From: Burkholderia seminalis DSM 23518
Lineage (GTDB): Bacteria; Pseudomonadota; Gammaproteobacteria; Burkholderiales; Burkholderiaceae
Direction: 5' to 3'
Length of the DNA: 64,000 nt
Assembly: GCF_902832885.1 (NCBI RefSeq)
Contig: NZ_CADFDK010000003.1
Location: forward strand, 558,001 to 622,000
Numbering within the stretch: position 1 is the stretch's first letter; every line of letters starts with the position of its first letter. The translations under genes and the position numbers were made by a program. This document shows, piece by piece, positions 21,623-30,535 of this stretch. The notes beneath the pieces were generated by a model. It worked only from the letters and a program-made list of their open reading frames with translations, made no database searches and was not told the DNA's origin.

Positions 21623-23133
21623 GACTGGCCTCCCGCGATCAGCCGGTACACCTGCTCCTCGGAAGCGTCGGCGCCGGTCAGTTCGGCGACCTTGCGCCGG
21701 TCGCGCAGCACCGCGATCCGGTGGCTCACGCGCACCACCTCGCCGATCTCCGACGAGATGAACAGGATCGCGAGCCCTGTCGCGCACAACGCGAGCACTC
21801 GCTCCATGATGTCGAACTTCGCGGCGACGTCGATGCCGCGCGTCGGCTCGTCGAGGATCAGCAGCTTCGGGGCCGTCGCGAGCCAGCGCGCGAGCAGCAC
21901 CTTCTGCTGGTTGCCGCCCGACAGCAGCCCGATCGGCTGCTCCGCGTCGCGCGCCTTGATGCCGAGCCGGGCGATGTACGTCTCGGCGATCTCGCGCTGC
22001 CGCGCGCGCCCGATCAGCCGCCACCAGCCGCGTCGCGCCTGCAGCGCGAGGATGATGTTCTCGCGGATCGACAGCGCGGCGACGATGCCCTCCTTCTTGC
22101 GATCCTCCGGACAGTACGCGATGCCGTGCCGGACCGCATCGTGCGGCGACGCGAGCCGCGTGCGCGCGCCGTCGATCTCGATCGCGCCGGTGTCCGCGCG
22201 CTCGGCGGCAAACGCCAGCTGCGCGGTTTCGGTGCGCCCCGAGCCGAGCAGCCCGGCCAGCCCGACGATTTCGCCCGGACGCACGTCGAGATCGAGCGCA
22301 CTCATCATCCCGCGCCGGCCGACCTGCTGCATCGACAGGAACGGCGCGGCGCCGCCGGCCGTGCGCTCGACGGCCGCCGCGCCGGCTTGCAGCGTGTCGG
22401 ACATCCGTTCGCGGCCGGTCATCTTCGCGACCAGCGCGTCGACCGGCAGGTCGCGTGCCAGATACTCGCCTTCGCGCTCGCCGTTGCGCATCACGGTGAT
22501 CCGGTCGGACACCGCATAGGTCTGCTCGAGAAAGTGCGTGACGAACAGGATCGCGATGCCCGACGCCTTCAGCCGGCGCAGCACGTCGAACAGCCGCGCG
22601 ACCTCGCCGTCGTCGAGGCTCGACGTCGGCTCGTCGAGAATCAGCACGCGCGCGTCGACGGACACGGCGCGCGCGATCGCGACCATCTGCTGGACGGCGA
22701 TCGGATACGCATCGAGCGAGCGCGTGACGTCGAGCGACAGGTCGAGCTCGCCCAGCGCCGCGCGCGAGCGCGCATGGATCGCGTTCCAGTCGATCGCGCC
22801 GCGCCGCATCGGCTGCCGGCCCGCGAAGATGTTCTCCGCGACCGACAGGTTCGCGCACAGGTTCACTTCCTGGTAGAGCGTCTGGATGCCGGCCGCCTCG
22901 GCCTCGCGCGGCGCGGCGAAGCGCACCGGCCGGCCGCCGACGCGAATCTCGCCTGCATCGTGCGCATGCACGCCGGTGAGCACGTTGATCAGCGTCGACT
23001 TGCCCGCGCCGTTCTGGCCCATCAGCGCGTGGATCTCGCCCGGAAACAGCCGGAAGTTCACGCGCTGCAGCGCGCTGACGCCCGGAAACGACTTGTCGAT
23101 GCCGATCATCTCGACCACCGGCGGACTCTCCAT
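21619..23133 (-). CDS. ytfR: Sugar ABC transporter ATP-binding protein, YtfR-like
   Basis: 504 residues, two ABC domains. Domain 1: Walker A MGQNGAGKST near residue 40, Walker B LILDEPTSSLDD; its signature region YPIAVQQMVAIARAV is diverged, as usual for the first domain of this class. Domain 2: degenerate Walker A GLLGSGRTE, signature [15 protein letters not shown] and Walker [14 protein letters not shown]. Start is the Met of MESPPVVEMIGIDKSFPG. It lies 74 bp after the binding-protein gene and overlaps the ytfT-like gene by four bases. Confidence 0.92.
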   Translation of the reverse strand: MESPPVVEMIGIDKSFPGVSALQRVNFRLFPGEIHALMGQNGAGKSTLINVLTGVHAHDAGEIRVGGRPVRFAAPREAEAAGIQTLYQEVNLCANLSVAENIFAGRQPMRRGAIDWNAIHARSRAALGELDLSLDVTRSLDAYPIAVQQMVAIARAVSVDARVLILDEPTSSLDDGEVARLFDVLRRLKASGIAILFVTHFLEQTYAVSDRITVMRNGEREGEYLARDLPVDALVAKMTGRERMSDTLQAGAAAVERTAGGAAPFLSMQQVGRRGMMSALDLDVRPGEIVGLAGLLGSGRTETAQLAFAAERADTGAIEIDGARTRLASPHDAVRHGIAYCPEDRKKEGIVAALSIRENIILALQARRGWWRLIGRARQREIAETYIARLGIKARDAEQPIGLLSGGNQQKVLLARWLATAPKLLILDEPTRGIDVAAKFDIMERVLALCATGLAILFISSEIGEVVRVSHRIAVLRDRRKVAELTGADASEEQVYRLIAGGQS

Positions 23134-23207
23134 GCAGCCTCCCTCGAAGCGGTTGCGATCCTCGGGCGGCCGCGATGCGGCGGCCCGAGCCGGACCTGCC
23201 CGGCCGG

Positions 23208-24170
23208 TCAGTACTTGCGGGTCGGCATCACCTGCGCGGCGACGCTCATCGGGAACACGGTCTCGTTCGTGACGATGCGCTTGGGCAGCGTCTTGCCGGC
23301 GACGACGTCCTTCACCGCGCTCATCAGTTGCGGGCCGAGCAGCGGGCTGCATTCGACGTCGACGTTGATCTTGCCGGCGATCATCGCCTGGAAGCCGCCC
23401 TTCGTCGCGTCGAACGACACGACGCTCACGTCCTTGCCGGGCTTGATCCCGGCTTCCTCCATCGCCTGGATCGCGCCGAGCGCCATGTCGTCGTTGTGTG
23501 CGTAGACGACGTTGATCTGCTTGCCGTAGGTCTTCGCGAACGCTTCCATCACCTGCTTGCCGCCGGCGAGCGTGAAGTCGCCGCTCTGCGACGCGATCAC
23601 CTTGAATTTGGGATTGTTCTTGATCACTTCGAGCAGGCCCGCGCGCCGGTCGTTGGCCGGCGCGGAACCGACCGTGCCCTGCAGCTCGACGATGTTGATC
23701 GGGCCCGGGTCGTTCTTGTAGCGCTCTTCCATCCAGTGGCCCGCGCGGCGCCCTTCCTCGAGGAAGTCCGAGCCGATCATCGTCACGAACAGCGACGGAT
23801 CCTTCACGTCGACCGCGCGGTCGGTCAGGATCACCGGGATGTGCGCGGCCTTCGCTTCGGTCAGCACGGGCTCCCAGCCCGATTCGACGACCGGCGAGAA
23901 CGCGATCACGTCGACCTTCTGCGCGATGAACGAGCGAATCGCGCGAATCTGGTTCTCCTGCTTCTGCTGCGCGTCGGAGAATTTCAGGTTGATGCCGGCA
24001 TCCTTCGCCGCGCTCTTCACCGACACGGTGTTCGCGGTGCGCCACGCGCTTTCCGCGCCGACCTGCGAGAACCCGAGCGTGATCGGCTTCTGCTGGGCGA
24101 ACGTGTCCGGCGCCCATACCGTCGCCGCGGCGACGAGCGCACCGGCCGCCAGCTTCCTGATGAATGTCAT
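23208..24170 (-). CDS. ytfQ: Sugar-binding periplasmic protein, YtfQ-like
   Basis: 320 residues, signal peptide ending APDTFAQ. The type I binding-protein fold is evident: ITLGFSQVGAESAWRTANTVSVKSAA, QENQIRAIRSFIAQKVDVIAFSPVVESGW and VVYAHNDDMALGAIQAMEEAG. The opening phrase with Gln-Val-Gly-Ala-Glu-Ser-x-Trp-Arg is characteristic of YtfQ-type galactofuranose receptors. It is the promoter-proximal gene of the four-gene operon. No galactose/galactofuranose catabolic enzyme other than galM lies nearby. Confidence 0.9.
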   Translation of the reverse strand: MTFIRKLAAGALVAAATVWAPDTFAQQKPITLGFSQVGAESAWRTANTVSVKSAAKDAGINLKFSDAQQKQENQIRAIRSFIAQKVDVIAFSPVVESGWEPVLTEAKAAHIPVILTDRAVDVKDPSLFVTMIGSDFLEEGRRAGHWMEERYKNDPGPINIVELQGTVGSAPANDRRAGLLEVIKNNPKFKVIASQSGDFTLAGGKQVMEAFAKTYGKQINVVYAHNDDMALGAIQAMEEAGIKPGKDVSVVSFDATKGGFQAMIAGKINVDVECSPLLGPQLMSAVKDVVAGKTLPKRIVTNETVFPMSVAAQVMPTRKY

Positions 24171-24660
24171 GGTCCGTCTCCGATGATGTAATTGTCTGCC
24201 GCGGCGCTGTTCTGATTCTGCATGGCGCGAACGCGGTGCGGGGCCGGTGCCGGCCGGCGCGTTCGGCCGGCCCGGTCTGCATGCCCCGCATCAGTCTAGG
24301 AACAAGTCCGATAACCTTCCAATGAAATATTGGATTGAGGCGATATCGGAATCGGCATACGTATAAACACCTAAACGCACACCCCGCCCGTTACAGCCGG
24401 CCCTGGCCGCGTTTGCGACGCCCTCGCCCGCCACGCCATGTTCCGTTCGGCGAATCCGCCGAATGCCGCCTTCGTCATCGTGTGTTCGTTCGCACGCGTG
24501 GTATCGCGGCCGCAGCCGGGCCGGGAACGGCGCACGATTCTTGCTCCCCGGGGCTCGAACCGACGAACGAGCAGGAGCAGAACATGCGTGCAGGATGTCC
24601 GCCCGGAACACGGCCTGGCGATACGCGGATCGGCACACGCGTCGATCGACGCGCCGCGGC
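24171..24660. promoter_or_regulatory. Divergent ytfQ/topoisomerase promoter region with inverted repeat
   Basis: A 490-bp gap without a convincing gene. It holds a 6-bp inverted repeat TCCAAT-GAAAT-ATTGGA at 24318-24334 in a locally AT-rich patch, about 150 bp upstream of the ytfQ-like start, and a CGATATCG palindrome just beyond (24351-24358). These are candidate operators for the sugar operon. The half nearer the topoisomerase gene shows no clear promoter. Confidence 0.4.
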
Positions 24661-25707
24661 ATGACGAAGCGCACGCCATCGCGGCCGAATACGCGCATGC
24701 CCGGCGGGCCCCTGCGTCATGTCGACGACCGTCGCCCCGGCTATACGCGCCGGCGGCTCCGCCACGGCTTTGCCTATTACGGACCTGACGGTGCGCGGGT
24801 TCGCGACGCCGACGAAATCGCCCGCATCGACGCGCTTGCGATTCCACCCGCGTACACCGACGTATGGATCTGCATGGACCCGCGCGGACATCTTCAGGCA
24901 ACCGGCCGCGACGCGCGCGGGCGCAAGCAGTATCGCTATCACCCGCTGTGGCGCGAGACGCGGGACGCGAACAAGTACGCGCGGATGGCCGCCTTCGCGC
25001 GGGCGCTGCCGCGCATCCGCGCGCGCGTCGCGCGTGATCTGGCGTTGCCGGGCATGCCGCGCGACAAGGTCGTCGCGACGATCGTCCGATTGCTCGACAC
25101 CACGCTCGCACGGATCGGCAACGCCGAATACGCGCGGGAAAACGGCTCGTACGGGCTGACGACGCTGCGCAAGCGCCATTTGAAGATCCAGTCCGGCCAG
25201 GTGCGGCTGCGCTTCGCCGGCAAGAGCGGGATCGAACACGACGTGACGGTCGACGACGCGCGGGTCGCGCGGATCGTGCGGCGCTGCGCGGAGCTGCCCG
25301 GTCACGAGCTGTTCCAGTACGTGGACGACGACGGCGCGCGCCATCCGGTCGGCTCGTCCGACGTGAACGACTACCTGCGTGACGCCGGCGGCGCCGATTT
25401 CACCGCGAAGGATTATCGGACCTGGGCCGGCAGCGTGCACGCACTCGGCTTGTTGCGGCGCGTGGAGCACCGCGGCATCACGCACGCGCGCAAGCAGATC
25501 GTCGAGACCGTGCGCGCGGTGGCGGACCTGCTGCGCAACACGCCGGCCGTGTGCCGGCGCTGCTACATCCATCCGGCCGTGCTGGACGCCTTCGAGGCGG
25601 GTGCGCTCGCCGCGCTCGCGGTCGAGCGGACGCCGCGCGGCCTGCGTGCGGACGAAGCGGCCTTCGTGGCGGTGCTCGGCGCCGTCGGCCGGCGCGCGGC
25701 GAAATGA
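24661..25707 (+). CDS. DNA topoisomerase IB (poxvirus/eukaryote-like)
   Basis: 348 residues from MTKRTPSRPNTR. The N-terminal DNA-binding region (RRPGYTRRRLRHGFAYYGPDG, IPPAYTDVWICMDPRGHLQATGRDARGRKQYRYH) and catalytic domain match bacterial type IB topoisomerases. Catalytic residues are visible: Arg/Lys in TTLRKRHLK, Arg in KDYRTWAGS, and the nucleophilic Tyr302 in CRRCYIHP. The enzyme relaxes supercoils through a 3'-phosphotyrosyl intermediate without ATP. It stands alone, so co-regulation cannot be read. The upstream in-frame extension is not family-like, hence this start. Confidence 0.93.
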   Translation: MTKRTPSRPNTRMPGGPLRHVDDRRPGYTRRRLRHGFAYYGPDGARVRDADEIARIDALAIPPAYTDVWICMDPRGHLQATGRDARGRKQYRYHPLWRETRDANKYARMAAFARALPRIRARVARDLALPGMPRDKVVATIVRLLDTTLARIGNAEYARENGSYGLTTLRKRHLKIQSGQVRLRFAGKSGIEHDVTVDDARVARIVRRCAELPGHELFQYVDDDGARHPVGSSDVNDYLRDAGGADFTAKDYRTWAGSVHALGLLRRVEHRGITHARKQIVETVRAVADLLRNTPAVCRRCYIHPAVLDAFEAGALAALAVERTPRGLRADEAAFVAVLGAVGRRAAK

Positions 25708-25747
25708 CCGTGCGCATCGTGCCGCCGCCCGTTTAGCGACCGGCACT

Positions 25748-25784
25748 GCCCGGAACCCGTGTCGTCTTCAACCGGGTTCCGGGC
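25748..25784. terminator. Strong hairpin between convergent topoisomerase and GntR-regulator genes
   Basis: A perfect 12-bp stem, GCCCGGAACCCG (25748-25759) with CGGGTTCCGGGC (25773-25784), 13-base loop. It lies 40 bp after the topoisomerase stop and 90 bp beyond the stop of the opposite operon. No T-run follows, but stem strength and convergent position suggest a shared terminator. Confidence 0.55.
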
Positions 25785-25873
25785 GCATGACCGACAGCCG
25801 GATCTGCCCGTTTCCCCGAACTCGTTCACACCACAGGCCCGCACGACGCCGCTGCATGCCAGCCCGGCCGCCC

Positions 25874-26602
25874 CTAGACGCGGCCCGCCAGATGAAACCG
25901 CGATGCCGGATGCCAAAGCTGCACCGACGTCGCGACGTGATCGCCCACCCAGGTACGGCGCCGCAGCAACAGGCACGGCTCGCCGATTTCCATCACGAGG
26001 TGCCGACGCACCTGCGCATTGGGCTTCTCCGCGTAGATCCTGAACTCGGCACGCTGGATCGGTGCCAGTCGCACCATGTAGTGATTCGGCGTCTCGAGCG
26101 TGAAATCCTGCTCGAGATAGTCGGGAAACAAGACCGGATTGACGTAGCGATCCTCGAACTGGATCGGCTCGTCTTCCTCGAAATGCACGATGCGCGAGTG
26201 AAACACCGGCCCCGACCGCAGCCCGAGCGCATCGATCGCTTCCGGGTCGACGCTGCGCTCGATCAGCAGCACCCGCGCGCTGTGCCGATGGCCCCGCTCC
26301 GCGATCTCGTCCGCGATGTTGCGGATTTCGAGCACCGTCGATTCGTAATGCCGGCGTTCGACGAACGTGCCGGCTCCCTGGATGCGGGTCAGCACGCGTT
26401 CGGCCGTCAGTTCGCGCAGCGCGCGCGACACCGTCATCCGGGCCACGCCGAATTCCTTGACCAGTTCGGCCTCGGTGGGAATCGCGCCGCCGGGCTTCCA
26501 GTCGCCCTTCGCGATCCGTTCGACCACGTAGCGCTTGATCTGCTGATAGGCCGGCAGTGCACGCGCCGGCCGGGCGGAAAGTTCGCGTTCCGTTTCGTTC
26601 AT
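25874..26602 (-). CDS. HutC-like GntR-family regulator (UTRA domain)
   Basis: 242 residues. N-terminal winged helix of the GntR family (ALPAYQQIKRYVVERIAKGDWKPGGAIPTEAELVKEFGVARMTVSRALREL), then a UTRA effector domain with the HutC-like phrases QGAGTFVERRHYESTVLEIRNIADEI, HSRIVHFEEDEPIQFEDRYVNP and RRTWVGDHVATSVQLWHPASRF. HutC itself represses hut genes and responds to urocanate. Here it is the last gene of the operon it probably controls, 49 bp after the MIO-less lyase, so its effector may be the lyase product or substrate. Candidate operators are at 31452-31468 and 31622-31633. Confidence 0.9.
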   Translation of the reverse strand: MNETERELSARPARALPAYQQIKRYVVERIAKGDWKPGGAIPTEAELVKEFGVARMTVSRALRELTAERVLTRIQGAGTFVERRHYESTVLEIRNIADEIAERGHRHSARVLLIERSVDPEAIDALGLRSGPVFHSRIVHFEEDEPIQFEDRYVNPVLFPDYLEQDFTLETPNHYMVRLAPIQRAEFRIYAEKPNAQVRRHLVMEIGEPCLLLRRRTWVGDHVATSVQLWHPASRFHLAGRV

Positions 26603-26651
26603 GCGCCCTCGACCGAATGAAAATTGGATGATTCGCCGCGCCCGGTCATCG

Positions 26652-28145
26652 TCACTGCAACGACGGCGGCACGCCCGCGACGATGCCTGCCGCGATCGCG
26701 ATATCGTCCGCGAGCGGCCGGTCGTCGTGATACGCCGGCACGCGTTCGCGCACCTGCCGCCACAACGCATCGGTCGACGCGGCCCGCCCCGTTTCGCCCG
26801 ATTGCAGGTCGTATGCCTGCGCGGCGGCCAGCAGCTCGATCGCGAGCACGCGCGTCGTATTCTCGATGATGTCGAGCGCCTTCAGCGCGGCCGGCGTCGC
26901 ATGACACAGGTGATCTTCCTGCAGCCCCGACGTGATACCGCCGTCGAGGCTCGCCGGCGCCGCGAGACGCTGGTTCTGCGCGACCAGCGCGACCGCCGTG
27001 TACTGCGCGATCATGAAACCGGAGCAACTGCCGCCCGGCGTCGCGAGAAACGCCGGCAGCCCGCTGACGAGCGGATTCACGAGCCGGTCGAGACGTCGCT
27101 CGGCGATCGCCGCGACCTGGGCCATCGCGGCCGCGAGGCTGTCCATCGCGAGCGCGATACCCGCACCGACCGCATGGGCCTGCGAATGCGCGACGGGTGC
27201 CTCCCGCGTGCCGGCGACGATCGGATTGTCGGTGACGGACGCGAGCTCGCGATCGACCACCTCCGCCGTCACGGCGAACACGTCGCGCGCCGCGCCATGC
27301 ACGTGCGGAATCGTGCGCAGGCTGAGCGGATCCTGCGTATGCCGGCCGCTCGCCGCGCACAGCATCCCGCTGCCCGCCAGCAGCGCACGCAAGCGCGCCC
27401 CGACCTGCCCGATGCCCGGCGAAATCCGCAGCGCGAGCGACGCCGGATCGAATGACGCGAGTTGCCCGCCGAGGTTCTCGAAGCTCATCGCCGCGATCCA
27501 GTCGGCCCAGTCGAGCAACCGTTCCGCGCGCGCGAGGGCGAGCGCGGCCAGGCCGGTGACGCACGGTGTGCCGTTGACGAGGCTCAACCCTTCCTTCGCG
27601 CCGAGGACGAGCGGCTCGCGACCGATACGGCGCAGCGCCTCGTCGCCGCGCATGCGCTCGCCGCGATGGCGCGCATGACCGTGACCGATGCAGACGAGCG
27701 CGACGTGAGCCATGTGGGTCAGATAGCCGACCGACCCGTGCGCCGGCACTTCGGGCAGGCAATCGTGCTCGAGCAATGCGACGAGCTGCTCGACGACGTC
27801 GACCCGCACGCCTGAATACCCGTGCACGTAATTGTTGATCGCCGCCGCGATGATCGCGCGCGTTTCCGCCGCGCCGAGCGGCACGCCGACGCCCACCGCG
27901 TGGCTCATCAGGATGTTGCGCGACAGCTCGCTCTGCTGGGCCGGCGATACGATCACGTTGCACAGCGCGCCGACCCCCGTGTTGACGCCGTACGCGCGAA
28001 TGCCGCGCGCGACGATTTCGTCGACGAGTTCGCGAGCGGCGACGACGCGCGCGCGGGCGTCGTCGGTCAATGCCAGCGGCGCGCCTGCCGCCACCGCCGC
28101 AACCTGGCGCCAGTCGAGCGGCCGTGCCGCGCGGAATACGGTCAT
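26652..28145 (-). CDS. Histidine-ammonia-lyase homologue lacking the MIO triad (ergothionase candidate)
   Basis: 497 residues, full family length. Typical HAL blocks are present: AYGVNTGVG (~51-59), LMSHAVGVG (~79-87), LVNGTP, QDPLSLRTIPHVHGA, ASVTDNPIV, SGLPAFLATPGGSCSGFMIAQ and TSGLQEDHL. However, the stretch that normally reads GSVG-ASG-DLAPLAHM reads GSVG-YLTHMAHVA (residues 137-149). Alignment by eye shows a clean three-residue loss of Ala-Ser-Gly, the residues that cyclise to the MIO electrophile. Such an enzyme cannot use classical MIO chemistry to expel ammonia. Ergothionase, a relative that eliminates trimethylamine from ergothioneine without MIO, fits this pattern and has been studied in Burkholderia. 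The gene follows the ABC ATPase by 7 bp. Confidence 0.85.
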   Translation of the reverse strand: MTVFRAARPLDWRQVAAVAAGAPLALTDDARARVVAARELVDEIVARGIRAYGVNTGVGALCNVIVSPAQQSELSRNILMSHAVGVGVPLGAAETRAIIAAAINNYVHGYSGVRVDVVEQLVALLEHDCLPEVPAHGSVGYLTHMAHVALVCIGHGHARHRGERMRGDEALRRIGREPLVLGAKEGLSLVNGTPCVTGLAALALARAERLLDWADWIAAMSFENLGGQLASFDPASLALRISPGIGQVGARLRALLAGSGMLCAASGRHTQDPLSLRTIPHVHGAARDVFAVTAEVVDRELASVTDNPIVAGTREAPVAHSQAHAVGAGIALAMDSLAAAMAQVAAIAERRLDRLVNPLVSGLPAFLATPGGSCSGFMIAQYTAVALVAQNQRLAAPASLDGGITSGLQEDHLCHATPAALKALDIIENTTRVLAIELLAAAQAYDLQSGETGRAASTDALWRQVRERVPAYHDDRPLADDIAIAAGIVAGVPPSLQ

Positions 28146-28152
28146 GACGGCC

Positions 28153-28944
28153 TCAGTTGGTGGTGCGGTCGTGGTGGCTCGACACGAATTGCCGGAAGCG
28201 CTCGGAGGTCTGGCCGCCGAAGACCGCGTCGGGCGTCCCGTCCGTGTCGACCTCGCCCTGATGCAGGAACATCACGCGATTCGACACGTGCCGCGCAAAG
28301 CCCATTTCATGCGTGACGACCAGCATCGTGCGGCCCTCTTCCGCGAGCGAGCGCATCACGCGCAGCACCTCGCCGACCAGCTCGGGGTCGAGTGCCGACG
28401 TCGGTTCGTCGAACAGCATCACTTTCGGATGCATCGCGAGCGCGCGGGCGATCGCGACGCGCTGCTGCTGCCCGCCCGACAGGTGGGCAGGATAGTAGCC
28501 GCGCTTGTCCGCGAGGCCGACGCGCGCCAGCAGCGCCTCGGCCTCCTCGACCGCTTCGGCGCGGCTGCGCTTTTGCACGCGCAGCGGCCCTTCGACGAGG
28601 TTGTCGAGCACCGTCATGTGCGACCACAGGTTGAAGTTCTGGAACACCATGCCGAGCTGCGAACGGATCCGGTCGACCTGGCGGCGGTCGCTCGGGTGCA
28701 GCTTGCCGTCGCGCGCGCGCTTCATCGCCAGTTCCTCGCCCGCGAGCGCGACGGAGCCGTCGTCGGGGGTCTCGAGCAGGTTCAGGCAGCGCAGGAACGT
28801 GCTCTTGCCCGATCCGCTCGCGCCGAGGATCGAGATGACGTCGCCCTCATGCGCGTCGAGCGAAATGCCCTTCAGCACATGATGATCGCCGAACGACTTG
28901 TGGATGTTCTTGACCGACAGCGCAACGGGAGCAGCGGTGTTCAT
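28153..28944 (-). CDS. Polar amino-acid-type ABC transporter ATP-binding protein
   Basis: 263 residues of the HisP/GlnQ family: Walker [16 protein letters not shown] near residue 45, Q-loop VFQNFNLW, signature [15 protein letters not shown], Walker [15 protein letters not shown], and the His switch [22 protein letters not shown]. The insert after Walker A ([22 protein letters not shown]) is typical of HisP-like ATPases. It sits between the two permease genes and the MIO-less lyase, 27 bp after one and 7 bp before the other, so uptake and cleavage of the substrate are probably one function. Confidence 0.92.
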   Translation of the reverse strand: MNTAAPVALSVKNIHKSFGDHHVLKGISLDAHEGDVISILGASGSGKSTFLRCLNLLETPDDGSVALAGEELAMKRARDGKLHPSDRRQVDRIRSQLGMVFQNFNLWSHMTVLDNLVEGPLRVQKRSRAEAVEEAEALLARVGLADKRGYYPAHLSGGQQQRVAIARALAMHPKVMLFDEPTSALDPELVGEVLRVMRSLAEEGRTMLVVTHEMGFARHVSNRVMFLHQGEVDTDGTPDAVFGGQTSERFRQFVSSHHDRTTN

Positions 28945-28971
28945 CGAATTCTCCAGGAAGGAATGGCGCGC

Positions 28972-29715
28972 TCAGGAGGCGACGCGCCGGGCATTGCGGG
29001 CCGACGCGGGCGCACTGGACGGCTTCGGCGCACGCAGGTGCGCCGAGAGCCGCCATTCGAGCGCGCCGAGCAGGCGCACGACGATGAAGTTCAGGCCCAG
29101 ATAGATGACGGCGGCGCAAACGAACACTTCGGTCGTCCGATAGGTTTGCTGAATGATCTGCTGCGCGACGCCCGTCACCTCCCACACGGTGACGAGGCTC
29201 GCGAGCGCGGTCGACTTGACGAGCAGCACGGCCTCGGTCGAATACGCGGGCAGGCACTGGCGCAGCGCGATCGGGCCGATCACGCGCCGCAACAACGCGA
29301 AACCGGACAGACCGATCGAGTAACCGGCTTCGATCTGCCCGACCGGCACGGCCATCAGCCCGCCGCGCAGGATCTCGGCCGTGTAGCCGGCCGTGCACAG
29401 TGCGAGCGACAGAACCGCGCAGACATAAGGTTCGCGCAGCAGCGGCCACATGAAGCTCTCGCGGATCACGCCGAACTGGCCGAGCCCGTAATACACGAGA
29501 AACATCTGGATCAGCAGCGGCGAGCCGCGAAACACCAGGATGTACGCGCGCGCAAAACGGTTCGGCAGCCAGTGCGGCGACACGCGCATCGTGACGATCA
29601 CGAGCGACAGCAGGCCGCCGAGCACGAGCGACGCGAAGAACAGCCCGAGCGTGGTCGGCACGGCCGCGAGCAGCTGGCGCAGCGTATCGAGGAGAAAGCC
29701 GAAATCGATGGACAT
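28972..29715 (-). CDS. Polar amino-acid-type ABC permease (HisM-like)
   Basis: 247 residues with about five membrane helices of the His/Glu/Gln/Arg/opine permease family: FASLVLGGLLSLVIVTMRVS, FRGSPLLIQMFLVYYGLGQF, the EAA-type loop EAGYSIGLSGFALLRRVIGPIALRQCLPAY that docks on the ATPase, and a C-terminal helix. Twelve bp separate it from the partner permease. With its partner it forms the membrane channel for the operon's substrate. Confidence 0.9.
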   Translation of the reverse strand: MSIDFGFLLDTLRQLLAAVPTTLGLFFASLVLGGLLSLVIVTMRVSPHWLPNRFARAYILVFRGSPLLIQMFLVYYGLGQFGVIRESFMWPLLREPYVCAVLSLALCTAGYTAEILRGGLMAVPVGQIEAGYSIGLSGFALLRRVIGPIALRQCLPAYSTEAVLLVKSTALASLVTVWEVTGVAQQIIQQTYRTTEVFVCAAVIYLGLNFIVVRLLGALEWRLSAHLRAPKPSSAPASARNARRVAS

Positions 29716-29727
29716 GCGCGTTCTCCG

Positions 29728-30450
29728 TCAGTTGCGCGCGAAATTGCGGCGGAACGACCGGCCGACGATCGCTTCCGCCCGGTTGAACACGCGGTTCGAC
29801 AAGCCCGTCATCAGCAGGTACAGCGCACCGCCCGCGACGAAGAACACGAAGTACTGGTGGGTCGAATTGGCGGCGATCTGGCTCGTGCGCAGCAGCTCGG
29901 CCAGGCCGGTGACCGAGATCAGCGCCGAGTCCTTCAGGCTCAATTGCCATACGTTGCCGATACCGGGCAGCGCGAAGCGAAGCACCTGCGGAATCAGGAT
30001 GCGGCGCAGCACCATGCTGCGGGGCATGCCGATCGAGCGTGCCGCCTCGAGCTCGCCCTTCGACACCGCGAGCACCGCCGCGCGATAGACCTCCGCCTGG
30101 TAGGCGCCCGAAATCATTCCGACCGCGAGCGCGCCGATCACGAACGGCGGCACGCCGATGAATCCTTCCGCGCCGAACCACTGGCCGACGGCCGTGACGA
30201 GCGTCGAGCCGCCGAAGTAGAACAGATAGATGACGAGCAGTTCGGGCACGCCGCGAAATACCGTCGTGTACAGGTCGCCGAGCAGCCGGGCGCTGCGGTA
30301 GCGCGACAGCTTGGCCGCCGCGATCGCCGCGCCGATCACCGCGCCGACCGCGAGCGCGGCGAGCGTCAGCGCCACCGTCATCAGCGCGGCGAGCAGCAGC
30401 ACGCCGCCCCAGCCTTCGGTTCCGAAGCCGAGCATTTCAATAATCGCCAT
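29728..30450 (-). CDS. Polar amino-acid-type ABC permease (HisQ-like)
   Basis: 240 residues beginning MAIIEMLGFGTEGWGGVLL. Same family: FRGVPELLVIYLFYFGGSTL, EVYRAAVLAVSKGELEAARSIGMPRSMVLRRILIPQVLRFALPGIGNVW (EAA loop), then LLMTGLSNRVFNRAEA. The start is chosen because the longer frame has no membrane or family-like sequence and would crowd the binding-protein stop. It follows the binding-protein gene by 85 bp. Confidence 0.9.
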   Translation of the reverse strand: MAIIEMLGFGTEGWGGVLLLAALMTVALTLAALAVGAVIGAAIAAAKLSRYRSARLLGDLYTTVFRGVPELLVIYLFYFGGSTLVTAVGQWFGAEGFIGVPPFVIGALAVGMISGAYQAEVYRAAVLAVSKGELEAARSIGMPRSMVLRRILIPQVLRFALPGIGNVWQLSLKDSALISVTGLAELLRTSQIAANSTHQYFVFFVAGGALYLLMTGLSNRVFNRAEAIVGRSFRRNFARN

Positions 30451-30535
30451 GCGTGCCTCCCGGCAAGCGTTGAGTGAATCGGCAGGATGCCGGCCGCCGC
30501 GCGTGTCGCTTACGCGGCGGCGGCCCAATGCGCGC

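Noticed and set aside
25874-28145. Standard histidine utilisation (hut) operon
   Set aside because: No urocanase, HutI, HutG or HutF is present and the HAL homologue lacks its MIO triad, so ordinary histidine catabolism is unlikely here.
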